Positions 22,770-32,650 of a DNA stretch of 64,000 nt are shown piece after piece. The stretch comes from Achromobacter seleniivolatilans. GTDB taxonomy: Bacteria > Pseudomonadota > Gammaproteobacteria > Burkholderiales > Burkholderiaceae_B. Below the pieces are notes generated by a model, which had not been told where the DNA came from, made no database searches, and saw nothing but the letters and a program-made list of their open reading frames with translations. Each line of letters begins with the position of its first letter. The stretch's first letter is position 1. The stretch spans positions 4,402,001 through 4,466,000 of the forward strand of contig NZ_CP132976.1 in the NCBI RefSeq assembly GCF_030864005.1, written 5' to 3'. The position numbers and the translations under genes are program-made.

Positions 22770-23606
22770 ATGCCCGAATTGGATCTGCCCCGCCTGCCCC
22801 TGACGCTGGACTATGACGGCGCGCTGGAAGCGCAATTGTTCGACGACATCCGGCTGGCCGTTGCGCCGCATCTGCCCGCCGCTCGTATCGAGGCGCCACG
22901 AGATCTGGCCAGCGACAGCGAACGCCGCGCCGCAGGCGACTACGCCATCTGGAATACCGTGCACGACCTGTTCATCACCCAGGTCGCGGCCCACGCCATC
23001 GCGGGAATTTTCAAGGACGACACCGCTTTCCAGTTCGCCCTGGCCCGTCAACTGGGTGACGACGCCGCACACGCGGAGTTCTCGCTGGGACGCGCCGCCG
23101 TGTTGCTGGGATCAGACCCCTTGCCCGAGGTTGAGCGCGGCGTCCAGGAAGCCTGGGACCTGATCGGCGGCTTTGCGCTGCGCAATTGGCAGAACTTTCT
23201 GGCTTGGCAATTCCATTACGAACACTACATCCTGGCCAGGCTGTTCGTGAACCGGCGCACAGCAAAGGTGCTGGACTTTGGCCACCGCGAGTTCGGCGAA
23301 AACCGCATCCTGCCCGATGAAGAGGCGCATCGCATCCGCATTACGCAATGGTGGTTAAGGAAGCTTGAGCATGCCGATCCTGCCGAACGCGAGGACTGGA
23401 CAGATGGGTTGATACAGGCGGACGAAGATGCTCAACGCATTCTTGGCCCCTATCTGCGTGACTCGTGGCAATTGAACTATCGCGCAACCGGCCTGGACAC
23501 ACGCAACCACATCGAGCTCTACGACACATGGCGCCGCGAATTGCTGGCCACGCTGCTGCGCCGCGACCCCCACGATCTTCCCGCCCTGACCAGCCTGGCC
23601 GCCTGA
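22770..23606 (+). CDS. Unrecognised ferritin-like candidate dimetal protein in sulfur cluster
   Basis: A mostly helical protein of 278 residues from the ATG at 22770. The frame extends upstream to 22473, but that part overlaps the divergent gene. I do not recognise the family by name. It has the spacing of a four-helix dimetal site: Asp66 (VHDLF), Asp98-x-x-His101 (DDAAH), Glu151 (FHYEH) and Glu184-x-x-His187 (EEAH), the order and rough spacing of carboxylate/histidine ligands in ribonucleotide reductase R2-type folds. It lies directly before an ABC importer and divergent from the monooxygenase operon. An oxidase or oxygenase role in organosulfur use is inference. Confidence 0.6.
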   Translation: MPELDLPRLPLTLDYDGALEAQLFDDIRLAVAPHLPAARIEAPRDLASDSERRAAGDYAIWNTVHDLFITQVAAHAIAGIFKDDTAFQFALARQLGDDAAHAEFSLGRAAVLLGSDPLPEVERGVQEAWDLIGGFALRNWQNFLAWQFHYEHYILARLFVNRRTAKVLDFGHREFGENRILPDEEAHRIRITQWWLRKLEHADPAEREDWTDGLIQADEDAQRILGPYLRDSWQLNYRATGLDTRNHIELYDTWRRELLATLLRRDPHDLPALTSLAA

Positions 23607-23653
23607 AACCACCGGCCGGCATCCTAACGACAGCACGATAGAAGGACACCTTC

Positions 23654-25342
23654 ATGACGCAGCAATTGCCTCCCTCCGTAGAACCCGGCGCGGACGACGA
23701 ACCCGCGAATCCCCTGCGACGCTGGCTGATGAGCGCCGGCGCGTTAATGGGGGTGGGCGCGCTGTTTCCCAACGTCATTTTCGCGCCCGCCTATGCCGAT
23801 ACCCAGAGCCTGCCCAACACGCAAGATGGCGCGGTGCGCGGCGGCGTGCTCAACGCCGTGGTGCATCCCGAGCCGCCCACATTGGCTTTTTACCTGAACT
23901 CGTCCACGCCCACGGGCGCGGTGGTCAGCAAGATTTTTGACGGCTTGGTCGAGTACGGCCCTGACTTGAAGCCAAGGCCGGTCTTGGCGGAAAGCTGGAC
24001 CGTATCGGAAGACGGCAAGACGATTACGTTCAAGCTGCGCCAAGGCGTGTTGTGGCACGACGGCAAACCTTTCACGGCGGCTGACGTGAAGTGGTCCGCC
24101 GAAGAAGTCTGGCTAAAACACGCGCCCAGCGCGCGCCGGGTTTTCCAACACCTGAAAAAAGTCGAGACCCCAGACGACCACACCGTTGTGCTGCACTTGT
24201 CCCAGCCCACGCCTGTCGCGCTTAACGCCATCGATTCGCTGGGCGCACCGATTCTGCCGCGCCACCTGTTTGAAGGCACGGACATTCAGAACAATCCGTA
24301 TAACAACAAGCCGATCGGCACAGGCCCCTTTGTATTCAAAGAGTGGAACCGGGGCAACTACATCGTGCTGGAAAAGAACGAGAAATACTGGCAGCCCGAA
24401 CGCCCGTATCTGGACCGGATCGTATGGAAGATCATTCCCGACGTTTCCGGCCGCGCCACCGCGCTGGAGACGGGCGCCGTGTCATATGGCGAACGCAACC
24501 CGGTAGCGTTTACCGACGCAACACGCTTGTCCAAGCTGCCCAAGCTGTCTGTCGACACCTCGGGCTACAACGGGTTTTCCGCCTGGCTCTGGCTGGAAGC
24601 GAATCTGCGCGACCCGATTCTGTCGCAACTGAAAGTGCGTCAGGCCATCGCCCACGCGGTCAACAAGCAGGTGCTGGTAAAGACCGTGTGGAATGGCTAT
24701 GCCGAGCCCTTTGTCAGCCCGGTGCCGTCCTTGGTCAAGCCCTATCACAACCCCGATGTGCAGCAGTATCCGTATGACCCGGCGCTGGCCGAAAAGCTGC
24801 TGGACGAGGCCGGTTTTCCGCGCAAGGCTGACGGCTGGCGCTTCGCATTGACGCACGATTACATTCCCTTTGGCGACGACTACCGCCGCACGGGCGAATT
24901 CGTCCGCCAGGCCCTGCGCAAGATCGGCATTGACGTGACGCTGCGCGGACTGGATCTGGCGACCTGGACGCGCAACGTCTTCACTGACTACAACTTCCAG
25001 CTGATCAGCTCTTGGGGCACGGTGTTGATTGACCCGCAACTGGGAGTCGAGACACGCTACTGGAGCAAGGCCGAAGCCAAGGGCACCCCCTGGTATAACG
25101 CGTCGGGTTACAGCAACCCGGACATGGACCGCGCGATTGAAGCCGCGCAGGTGGAGACAGATCCCAAGAAGCGCATCGAGCAATACAACGAGGTGCAGCG
25201 CCTGGCGCAACGTGACCTGCCCTTGATCGGCCTGTTCGAGTTCCGCTGGTTTGGCGTGTGGGATAAGCAGGTGCGCAATGTGACGGACGCATCCTCACAC
25301 TCGCGCAACAACTTCGCCAACGTCTGGCTGGGCAAGGCCTGA
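23654..25342 (+). CDS. ABC transporter periplasmic binding protein, peptide/opine family 5
   Basis: Solute-binding protein of 562 residues for the importer encoded by the next three genes. The N-terminus has a twin-arginine-like sequence (PLRRWLMSAGALMG) and a cleavage-like AYA-DT near residue 49. The mature part shows SBP_bac_5 hallmarks (VVSKIFDGLVEYGPDLKPRPVLAESW, ITFKLRQGVLWHDGKPFTAADVKWS, NNKPIGTGPFVFKEW). GAAGGA lies 8 nt before the ATG. The binding of a sulfur-containing oligopeptide or amino-acid conjugate is inferred only from the neighbouring monooxygenases. Confidence 0.92.
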   Translation: MTQQLPPSVEPGADDEPANPLRRWLMSAGALMGVGALFPNVIFAPAYADTQSLPNTQDGAVRGGVLNAVVHPEPPTLAFYLNSSTPTGAVVSKIFDGLVEYGPDLKPRPVLAESWTVSEDGKTITFKLRQGVLWHDGKPFTAADVKWSAEEVWLKHAPSARRVFQHLKKVETPDDHTVVLHLSQPTPVALNAIDSLGAPILPRHLFEGTDIQNNPYNNKPIGTGPFVFKEWNRGNYIVLEKNEKYWQPERPYLDRIVWKIIPDVSGRATALETGAVSYGERNPVAFTDATRLSKLPKLSVDTSGYNGFSAWLWLEANLRDPILSQLKVRQAIAHAVNKQVLVKTVWNGYAEPFVSPVPSLVKPYHNPDVQQYPYDPALAEKLLDEAGFPRKADGWRFALTHDYIPFGDDYRRTGEFVRQALRKIGIDVTLRGLDLATWTRNVFTDYNFQLISSWGTVLIDPQLGVETRYWSKAEAKGTPWYNASGYSNPDMDRAIEAAQVETDPKKRIEQYNEVQRLAQRDLPLIGLFEFRWFGVWDKQVRNVTDASSHSRNNFANVWLGKA

Positions 25343-25361
25343 CGGCCGACGGGAACCCGCC

Positions 25362-26339
25362 ATGTCCTTGCGCCTGCCCCGTCCGCTGCGGTATCTGCTG
25401 CAAATTCTGTTTGTGGTGGGCGCGACCGCCATCGCCAACTTCTTTCTGCTCAAGCTGGTGCCGGGCGATCTGGTCGATGTGATTGCATCCGAGAACAGCG
25501 GCATCACACCCGAGCACGTGGCCCAGCTACGCGTGGCCTACGGCTTGGACCAAAGCGTGCTGGCGCAGCTGGGTTACTACGTAAAGAGCCTGCTGTCGCT
25601 GGATCTGGGTTACTCCTTCCGCTACGGGGAACCGGTAGCGGATCTGATCTTTGGCCGGCTTCCGGCCACGCTCGCGCTGATTGGCACCGGGCTGGCGTTA
25701 TCAGTCGCGGTTGGCGTGCTGCTGGGCGTGCTGGCCGCCCGCCGGCCGCATGGGATGCTGGACACGCTGTTGTCGGGGCTGGCCACGGCAGGGTATTCCG
25801 CGCCCATGTTCTGGACGGCGCTGATGCTGATCGTGGGCTTCGGCGTTCATCTGAACTGGCTGCCCGTGGGCGGCATACGCGATGTCGGCGCGGGTTATCA
25901 AGGCTGGGCGTTGTGGCTGGACTATGCGCGCCACCTGGCGCTGCCGGTTGCGACGGTGGCCATCTACTACGTTGCCATCTACGCCCGGCTCTCGCGCGCA
26001 TCCATGATCGAAACGCTACAGGAAGACTACATCCGCACCGCGCGCGCCCGCGGCAACGGTGAAGCGCGGGTGATCTGGCGGCATGCCTTGAAGAATGCCA
26101 TTCTGCCCGTCATCACCATGCTGGGGCTGCAAAGCAGCGCGCTGCTGGGCGGCAGCATTGTGGTGGAAACCGTGTTCGCCTGGCCCGGGCTGGGCCAGTT
26201 GTCGTTCGAGGCCATCGCCAGCCGCGACGTCAACCTGTTGCTGGGCATCCTGTTGATGAGCGCGGCGTTGGTGGCCTTGATGAACATTGCCGTAGACGCC
26301 TGCTACGGCCTGCTTGATCCCCGCGTGAGAAAAACATGA
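25362..26339 (+). CDS. ABC transporter permease, DppB/OppB family
   Basis: Inner-membrane permease of 325 residues with six membrane helices and the family-typical GDLVDVIASENSGITPEHVAQLRVAYGLD segment in outline, then DYIRTARARGNGEARVIWRHALKNAILPVITMLG, the EAA loop that contacts the ATPase. It starts 19 nt after the binding-protein gene and overlaps the next permease by 4 nt (ATGA), so the two are translationally coupled. Confidence 0.93.
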   Translation: MSLRLPRPLRYLLQILFVVGATAIANFFLLKLVPGDLVDVIASENSGITPEHVAQLRVAYGLDQSVLAQLGYYVKSLLSLDLGYSFRYGEPVADLIFGRLPATLALIGTGLALSVAVGVLLGVLAARRPHGMLDTLLSGLATAGYSAPMFWTALMLIVGFGVHLNWLPVGGIRDVGAGYQGWALWLDYARHLALPVATVAIYYVAIYARLSRASMIETLQEDYIRTARARGNGEARVIWRHALKNAILPVITMLGLQSSALLGGSIVVETVFAWPGLGQLSFEAIASRDVNLLLGILLMSAALVALMNIAVDACYGLLDPRVRKT

Positions 26340-27208
26340 AACGGATATTGCTTGCCGCATGGCATCTGCTGCGCGCGCCATCCGCCGCCGTGGGCGCGAC
26401 GATACTTTTGCTGGTGCTGGGCGCGGCCGCCACCGCTTCTTGGCTGTTCCCCGATGATCCGCTGGAGATGGTGGGCGCCCCGTTCACCTGGCCGGGCGAG
26501 GATGCGAGCTTTCCCGCAGGCACGGATTTGATGGGCCGCAACATCCTGGCCGGCCTGTTTCATGGCGCGCGCGTGTCGCTGCTGGTGGGCGGCGCCTCTG
26601 CCGCCATTGCATTGGTCATCGGACTGCTGGTGGGGGCTTTTGCCGGCTACGCCGGACCCCGCACGGACGCCGTGCTGATGCGCATCACTGAGTTGTTCCA
26701 GACCGTGCCTTCGTTCCTGTTGGCCATCGTGCTGGTCGCAATTCTGGGGCCTTCGCTGTCGACGATTATTTTCGCGTTGGGCGTGACGTCCTGGACCGGC
26801 ATTGCACGGCTGACGCGGGGCGAGTTCATTTCCCTGCGCGAACGTGAATTCGTACGCGCGGCGCAAACGCTGGGCGCAGGCCATGCCCGTATTATTTTTC
26901 GTGAAATTCTGCCCAACGCCCTGCCGCCCATCATCGTGACCACCGCCGTGCTGGTGGCGCAAGCCATTCTGTCCGAAGCCGGTCTGTCATTCCTGGGCCT
27001 GGGTGATCCCAATGTAGTCAGTTGGGGCAGCATGGTCGGCGCAGGCCGCGAGGCCTTGCGCACTGCCTGGTACATGACGGCGCTGCCTGGCCTGACCATC
27101 ATGGCGACAGTCCTGGCGCTGAACCTGCTCAGCGACGCCATCAACGACGCGCTCAACCCCAAGCTGCGGCGCCATCGTGTGCGCGCCGCTACCGCCCCCG
27201 CGCAGTAA
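26336..27208 (+). CDS. ABC transporter permease, DppC/OppC family
   Basis: Second inner-membrane permease (290 residues), partner of the DppB-like protein. Seen: FPAGTDLMGRNILAGLFHGARVSL, the conserved TDxxGRD-like region of DppC proteins, membrane helices between about residues 80 and 275, and the EAA loop FVRAAQTLGAGHARIIFREILPNALPPIIV. ATGA overlap with the upstream permease. Confidence 0.93.
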   Translation: MKRILLAAWHLLRAPSAAVGATILLLVLGAAATASWLFPDDPLEMVGAPFTWPGEDASFPAGTDLMGRNILAGLFHGARVSLLVGGASAAIALVIGLLVGAFAGYAGPRTDAVLMRITELFQTVPSFLLAIVLVAILGPSLSTIIFALGVTSWTGIARLTRGEFISLREREFVRAAQTLGAGHARIIFREILPNALPPIIVTTAVLVAQAILSEAGLSFLGLGDPNVVSWGSMVGAGREALRTAWYMTALPGLTIMATVLALNLLSDAINDALNPKLRRHRVRAATAPAQ

Positions 27209-27223
27209 TCCACACAAGCACCC

Positions 27224-28930
<1,707 letters not shown>

Positions 28931-29028
28931 CGCTGCCTAGTCCTTATGCGGGACTGGATTGCGCGCAGCAGCAAGCCTATACTGGTTTCGCCGTTGCTCG
29001 ACATTCCTTTTCCTAAAGGAGAGGCAAC

Positions 29029-29466
29029 ATGTACAGGCATTTGCTCATCGCCGTGGATGGCTCGTTGTTGTCCGAATCGGCTTTCAAGCGCGCGCTCGTT
29101 TTCGCCAAGGAAATGGGCGCCACCATCACCCTTATCCGCGCCATTCCGGAGGACCATCTGCTGGTCTACCAGGCCGAGATGCTGGGCACCACGCAGGGGC
29201 ATCACACCGACCAGGCGCGCAAGAACGCGCAAAGTTATCTGGACGGGCTGGAAATGGAAGCGCGCCACGCGCTGGTGCCTTGCAACATCGTTGTCGTGGT
29301 GAATGATCATCCGCACGAAGCCATCGTGGAGACCGCGCAAAGCCAACACTGCGACCTGATCATCATGGGCTCACACGGCCGCCACGGCATGACGGGCTTT
29401 TTGCTGGGCAGCGAGACGCAGCGCGTCTTGGCAAAAACCCGGCTGCCCGTGCTGGTGTTCCGCTAA
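29029..29466 (+). CDS. Universal stress protein (UspA family)
   Basis: A 145-residue single-domain cytosolic protein. MYRHLLIAVDGSLLSESAF at the start and the ATP-binding GSHGRHGMTGFLLGSETQRVL near the C-terminus place it in the ATP-binding UspA group. AAAGGAGAGG precedes the ATG. It follows the ABC importer with a 98-nt gap and converges on the reductase gene. No direct functional link to either side is evident. Confidence 0.92.
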   Translation: MYRHLLIAVDGSLLSESAFKRALVFAKEMGATITLIRAIPEDHLLVYQAEMLGTTQGHHTDQARKNAQSYLDGLEMEARHALVPCNIVVVVNDHPHEAIVETAQSQHCDLIIMGSHGRHGMTGFLLGSETQRVLAKTRLPVLVFR

Positions 29467-29487
29467 CGCGCAACAGCTGGACCGCAG

Positions 29488-30495
29488 TCAGGCCGCAGCC
29501 AACGCATGCTGAAAGGTAAAGCTGTCGGCATACATGTGCGCAAGACTGGCGCCGCGCTGGGCGAGCACGTGCTTGGCGTCTTGAATCATGGCCGGAGCGC
29601 CACACAGATAGATGGCGTGTTCCGATAGATCCGCGTGGTCTTCCAGGACAGCGTCCTGCACGTGGCCGCGTCTGCCCTGCCATTGCCCGCCAGCACGCGA
29701 CAACACGGGCACAAAGTTGAACTCATACAAGCGGCCCGCCCAGCTGTCGATCACATCACGCAGGTACAGATCCGCCTCGGTGCGCACGCCCCAGTACAGG
29801 CTGACTGGCGGACAGTCCTCTTTGTCCAGCAAGGATTCCAGAATCGCCTTGATTGGCGCAATGCCCGTGCCGGTGGCCATCATGATGAGCGGACGCCAGT
29901 CTTCTTCGTGATAGCTGAACACGCCCAGCGGCGCTTCAATCATGACTTCTGCGCCGGGCTGTGCCTGGCCAAGCCATTGATCGGTATAACGTCCCCCCGG
30001 TATACGGCGCACATGGAAATCCACCAGACTGCCGCCCGGCGCGGAAGCCATCGAAAAGCTGCGGGTTTCGCCGTCGGGCAAGAGCACATTCATGTATTGG
30101 CCGGGCACGTAGTCCAGCCCCGTTTCGGGCAGCGCCAAGGTCAGATGAATCACGTCGGCGCTAAAGGCGTCGATACGATCAATGGTTGCTGGCAGATTGC
30201 GCGGTTCGGGAAAGGTCTGGCGGCTGCTGGCTACGCTGATGCAAAGATCGCTTTCCGGTTTGGCCTGACACGCCAGCGCATAACCTTCGGCAGCTTCTTC
30301 CGGCGTGAGCGCCATGGGGAATTCGTCATAGCGCACGGCGCCGGATTCCAGCTTGATGCGGCAGGTGCCGCAACCGCCAAAGGTGCATTCATGCGGCAGC
30401 TTGACGGCCGCGCGCTCCGCGGCATCCAGCACGGACTCGCCCGTTTCGACGCTGAATGACGCGTCCGTTTCCAGAACATGCACGCGGTATGCCAT
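29488..30495 (-). CDS. Oxygenase electron-transfer reductase ([2Fe-2S] plus FAD/NAD domains)
   Basis: A 335-residue NAD(P)H-dependent reductase of the CDP-6-deoxyglucoseen/phenol-hydroxylase reductase type. The N-terminal plant-type [2Fe-2S] domain has CTFGGCGTC and a fourth cysteine in YALACQAK. The middle FAD domain has RSFSMAS. The C-terminal NAD domain has GTGIAPIKAIL and YLCGAPAMI. Such reductases pass electrons from NAD(P)H to an oxygenase. It is the last gene of the aldehyde dehydrogenase-glcG-reductase unit, and together with the ferredoxins at 36-37 kb it could feed the diiron oxygenase. That pairing is inference. Confidence 0.9.
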   Translation of the reverse strand: MAYRVHVLETDASFSVETGESVLDAAERAAVKLPHECTFGGCGTCRIKLESGAVRYDEFPMALTPEEAAEGYALACQAKPESDLCISVASSRQTFPEPRNLPATIDRIDAFSADVIHLTLALPETGLDYVPGQYMNVLLPDGETRSFSMASAPGGSLVDFHVRRIPGGRYTDQWLGQAQPGAEVMIEAPLGVFSYHEEDWRPLIMMATGTGIAPIKAILESLLDKEDCPPVSLYWGVRTEADLYLRDVIDSWAGRLYEFNFVPVLSRAGGQWQGRRGHVQDAVLEDHADLSEHAIYLCGAPAMIQDAKHVLAQRGASLAHMYADSFTFQHALAAA

Positions 30496-30507
30496 GACCG
30501 ACCTCGC

Positions 30508-30987
30508 CTATTTCTTGATGTCCGCCTGGACCAGGACTTTCATGCCACGCGGCTCCAGCAGTTCAGCCAACGCCGTCAGCGCGGCCAAGCCTGCCTGCGT
30601 GTCTTGTTCGCCGTTGCCGCCGCTCAAGCCCACGCCGCCAATGACTTCGTCGTTCACCACAATGGGAAAGCCACCCACGAACACCGCAAACTTGCCATCA
30701 AAGCTCCACTGAATACCGAAGGCTTCGTTGCCCGGCAATGCCGGCCCGTTGGGCGGGGTGTTGAACAGATGCGTCGAGCGCTTGTGCCCAGCCGCGGTGA
30801 ACGCCTTGTTCCACGCAATCTGGGGACCGGTGATACGGGCGCCATCCATGCGTTCAAGCGCGATGGGATAACCGCCGTCATCCACAATGCAAATGGATTC
30901 CAGCACTCCGATTGCTTCGGATTTGGCAATGGCGGCGCGCACCATCACACGCGCTTCTTCCAGTTCCAGGCGGTAGATCTGCTTCAT
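30508..30987 (-). CDS. GlcG/HbpS family protein
   Basis: A 159-residue single-domain protein of the GlcG/HbpS fold (PF03928). Family features include CIVDDGGYPIALERMDGA, the NKAFTAAGHKRST segment and VVNDEVIGGVGLSGG. Homologues are found in glycolate and many catabolic operons. HbpS binds haem, but a general function is not established. There is no signal peptide, so it is predicted cytosolic. It sits 33 nt after the aldehyde dehydrogenase gene and 12 nt before the reductase gene. Confidence 0.88.
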   Translation of the reverse strand: MKQIYRLELEEARVMVRAAIAKSEAIGVLESICIVDDGGYPIALERMDGARITGPQIAWNKAFTAAGHKRSTHLFNTPPNGPALPGNEAFGIQWSFDGKFAVFVGGFPIVVNDEVIGGVGLSGGNGEQDTQAGLAALTALAELLEPRGMKVLVQADIKK

Positions 30988-31020
30988 GGGAATTAACCTT
31001 TTTTCGTGTGGGGAGCGCGC

Positions 31021-32481
31021 TTAACCCGCGCGGTAGACAGTCTTGATCTGGGTGTAGAACTCCAACCCCACCCGTCCGGATTCGCGGAAGGTGGACGTGC
31101 TTGAGTGCTTCAACCCGCCGAACGGGGCATTGATCAGATTGCCGGTGGTAGTGCGGTTGATCTTCACCGTTCCCGCCTGGATATCGCGGGCAAAGCGATG
31201 CGCATAACGCGCGTCAGTGGTGGCGATAGCGGCGGACAGGCCGTATTCGGTGTCGTTGGCTTTGGCAATGGCGTCTTCGTAGCCATCGACTTCAATGATG
31301 GCTATGACGGGGCCGAAGATTTCTTCGCGAGCGATACGCATTTGCTGCGTGACGTCAGTGAAAAGCGCGGGGGTCACGTAATAACCCCGGTCAAAGCCTG
31401 CGCCTTTCAACTGTTCGCCACCGCACAGATGGGTTGCCTCTTGCTTGCCCACCGCGACGTAACTCAATACGTTGTCCAGCTGTTTGCGGGTGGCGAGCGG
31501 CCCCAGATCGAAGTTGCCTTCCAGCCCGTTGCCGATCGTGAGCGTCTTGATCTTGGCCAGTAGCTTGTCCGTGTAAGCCTGACGCACGCGGGCGTCGACC
31601 AACACGCGGCTGGTGCCAGTGCAGGCTTGGCCACTGAGTGAAAAACCGCCCTTCACGGTCAGGTCGACGGCGCGGTCCAGATCGGCGTCCGCCAGGACGA
31701 TCAAGGGATTCTTGCCACCCAGCTCCATCTGCGTCCGGGTGGTGAGCCCCGCGCTGCGGTGGATCTGTTCACCGGCCGCGGTCGATCCCGTAAACGAAAT
31801 GGCGCGCACGGCGGGCGCAGCAGTGATTGCCGGGCCGACGGCGCCTGCGGGACCGATCAACAAGTTCAACACCCCTGCCGGCAAACCGGCATGCACGAAG
31901 GCCTCGGTCAGCCGGTAGCCGGATAGGGGCGCGTCAGACGATGGCTTGAACACCACCGTGTTGCCCGTGATCAGCGCGGGCGCGATCTTGCGAGCGGGAA
32001 TCGAGATGGGGAAATTCCATGGAGAAATCACCGTCACAACACCCAGCGGCTCGCGCTGGCTGTAAACGATCATGTCCGGATCATCATTGGCAAAGGTTTC
32101 ACCCGTGAAACTCTGCCCCTCGACCGCGTAGAAGCGGATGGTTTGCGCCGAACGCAGGACTTCGTCCTTGGCCAGATTCAGGCCTTTGCCCTCTTCCCGG
32201 GTTAATTCGCGGGCGTAGGCATCGGCGTGATCTTCCAGGTACTGCGCCGCACGGAAAAGAATGGCGGCCCGTTTTGAGATCGGCGTATCGCGCCAGCCTG
32301 CGAATGCTGCCTGCGCGGCCTCGACCGCCCGAGCGGCATCCCCGGCATCCGACACGGGAAACTGGCCCACGATGTCTGACGTGTCCGCCGGGTTGATGTT
32401 GGGAGCCGTACGGCCGGTGGCGCTAGGCACCCAGGCGCCGCCGACGTAGTTCATGAAGGATTGCTGCGAAAGATCGTCCAC
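31021..32481 (-). CDS. NAD(P)-dependent aldehyde dehydrogenase
   Basis: Oxidises an aldehyde to its carboxylate. The 486-residue product has the cofactor motif FTGSTAAGEQI, the catalytic glutamate in MELGGKNP, the catalytic cysteine in SGQACTGTSRV, and a C-terminal GGLKHSSTSTFRESGRVGLEFYT. It resembles the semialdehyde-dehydrogenase group (alpha-ketoglutaric and succinic semialdehyde types), but the substrate is not determinable. GTG at 32481 is the preferred start, because AAAGGAAG lies about 7 nt upstream. ATG at 32454 and the longer frame to 32547 are alternatives. It heads a three-gene unit preceded by the 15-mer regulatory motif at 32540-32554. Confidence 0.9.
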   Translation of the reverse strand: MDDLSQQSFMNYVGGAWVPSATGRTAPNINPADTSDIVGQFPVSDAGDAARAVEAAQAAFAGWRDTPISKRAAILFRAAQYLEDHADAYARELTREEGKGLNLAKDEVLRSAQTIRFYAVEGQSFTGETFANDDPDMIVYSQREPLGVVTVISPWNFPISIPARKIAPALITGNTVVFKPSSDAPLSGYRLTEAFVHAGLPAGVLNLLIGPAGAVGPAITAAPAVRAISFTGSTAAGEQIHRSAGLTTRTQMELGGKNPLIVLADADLDRAVDLTVKGGFSLSGQACTGTSRVLVDARVRQAYTDKLLAKIKTLTIGNGLEGNFDLGPLATRKQLDNVLSYVAVGKQEATHLCGGEQLKGAGFDRGYYVTPALFTDVTQQMRIAREEIFGPVIAIIEVDGYEDAIAKANDTEYGLSAAIATTDARYAHRFARDIQAGTVKINRTTTGNLINAPFGGLKHSSTSTFRESGRVGLEFYTQIKTVYRAG

Positions 32482-32539
32482 GGGAGCGCTTCCTTTATTG
32501 AGGCGGGAATGGCCGGGAATAGGGCGTCTGAGGTAACTT

Positions 32540-32554
32540 ATGAACATTGTATAC
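32540..32554 (-). promoter_or_regulatory. Candidate operator of the aldehyde dehydrogenase unit (shared 15-mer)
   Basis: The plus strand reads atgaacattgtatac, identical over all 15 nt to the sequence at 37838-37852 upstream of the diiron oxygenase gene. It contains the palindrome GTATAC, typical of FCD-type GntR operators, and on the minus strand TATACAAT overlaps a plausible -10 box, which would suit repression. Confidence 0.6.
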
Positions 32555-32601
32555 TTTAATCACTTTAGGGCGATACGTGGAAACCCCAGGCCGAGGGGCC
32601 A

Positions 32602-32631
32602 GATAAAAGGGCCCCGGCGGGCCCTTTTATC
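32602..32631. terminator. Bidirectional terminator between permease and aldehyde dehydrogenase units
   Basis: The sequence ATAAAAGGGCCC, a short CGGC loop and GGGCCCTTTTAT form a perfect 12-bp hairpin with A and T ends on both sides. It lies just past the permease stop codon at 32651, between two genes on the same strand. The aldehyde dehydrogenase therefore needs its own promoter, in agreement with the motif at 32540. Confidence 0.85.
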
Positions 32632-32650
32632 GTCCACGCAGGATTGGTTC

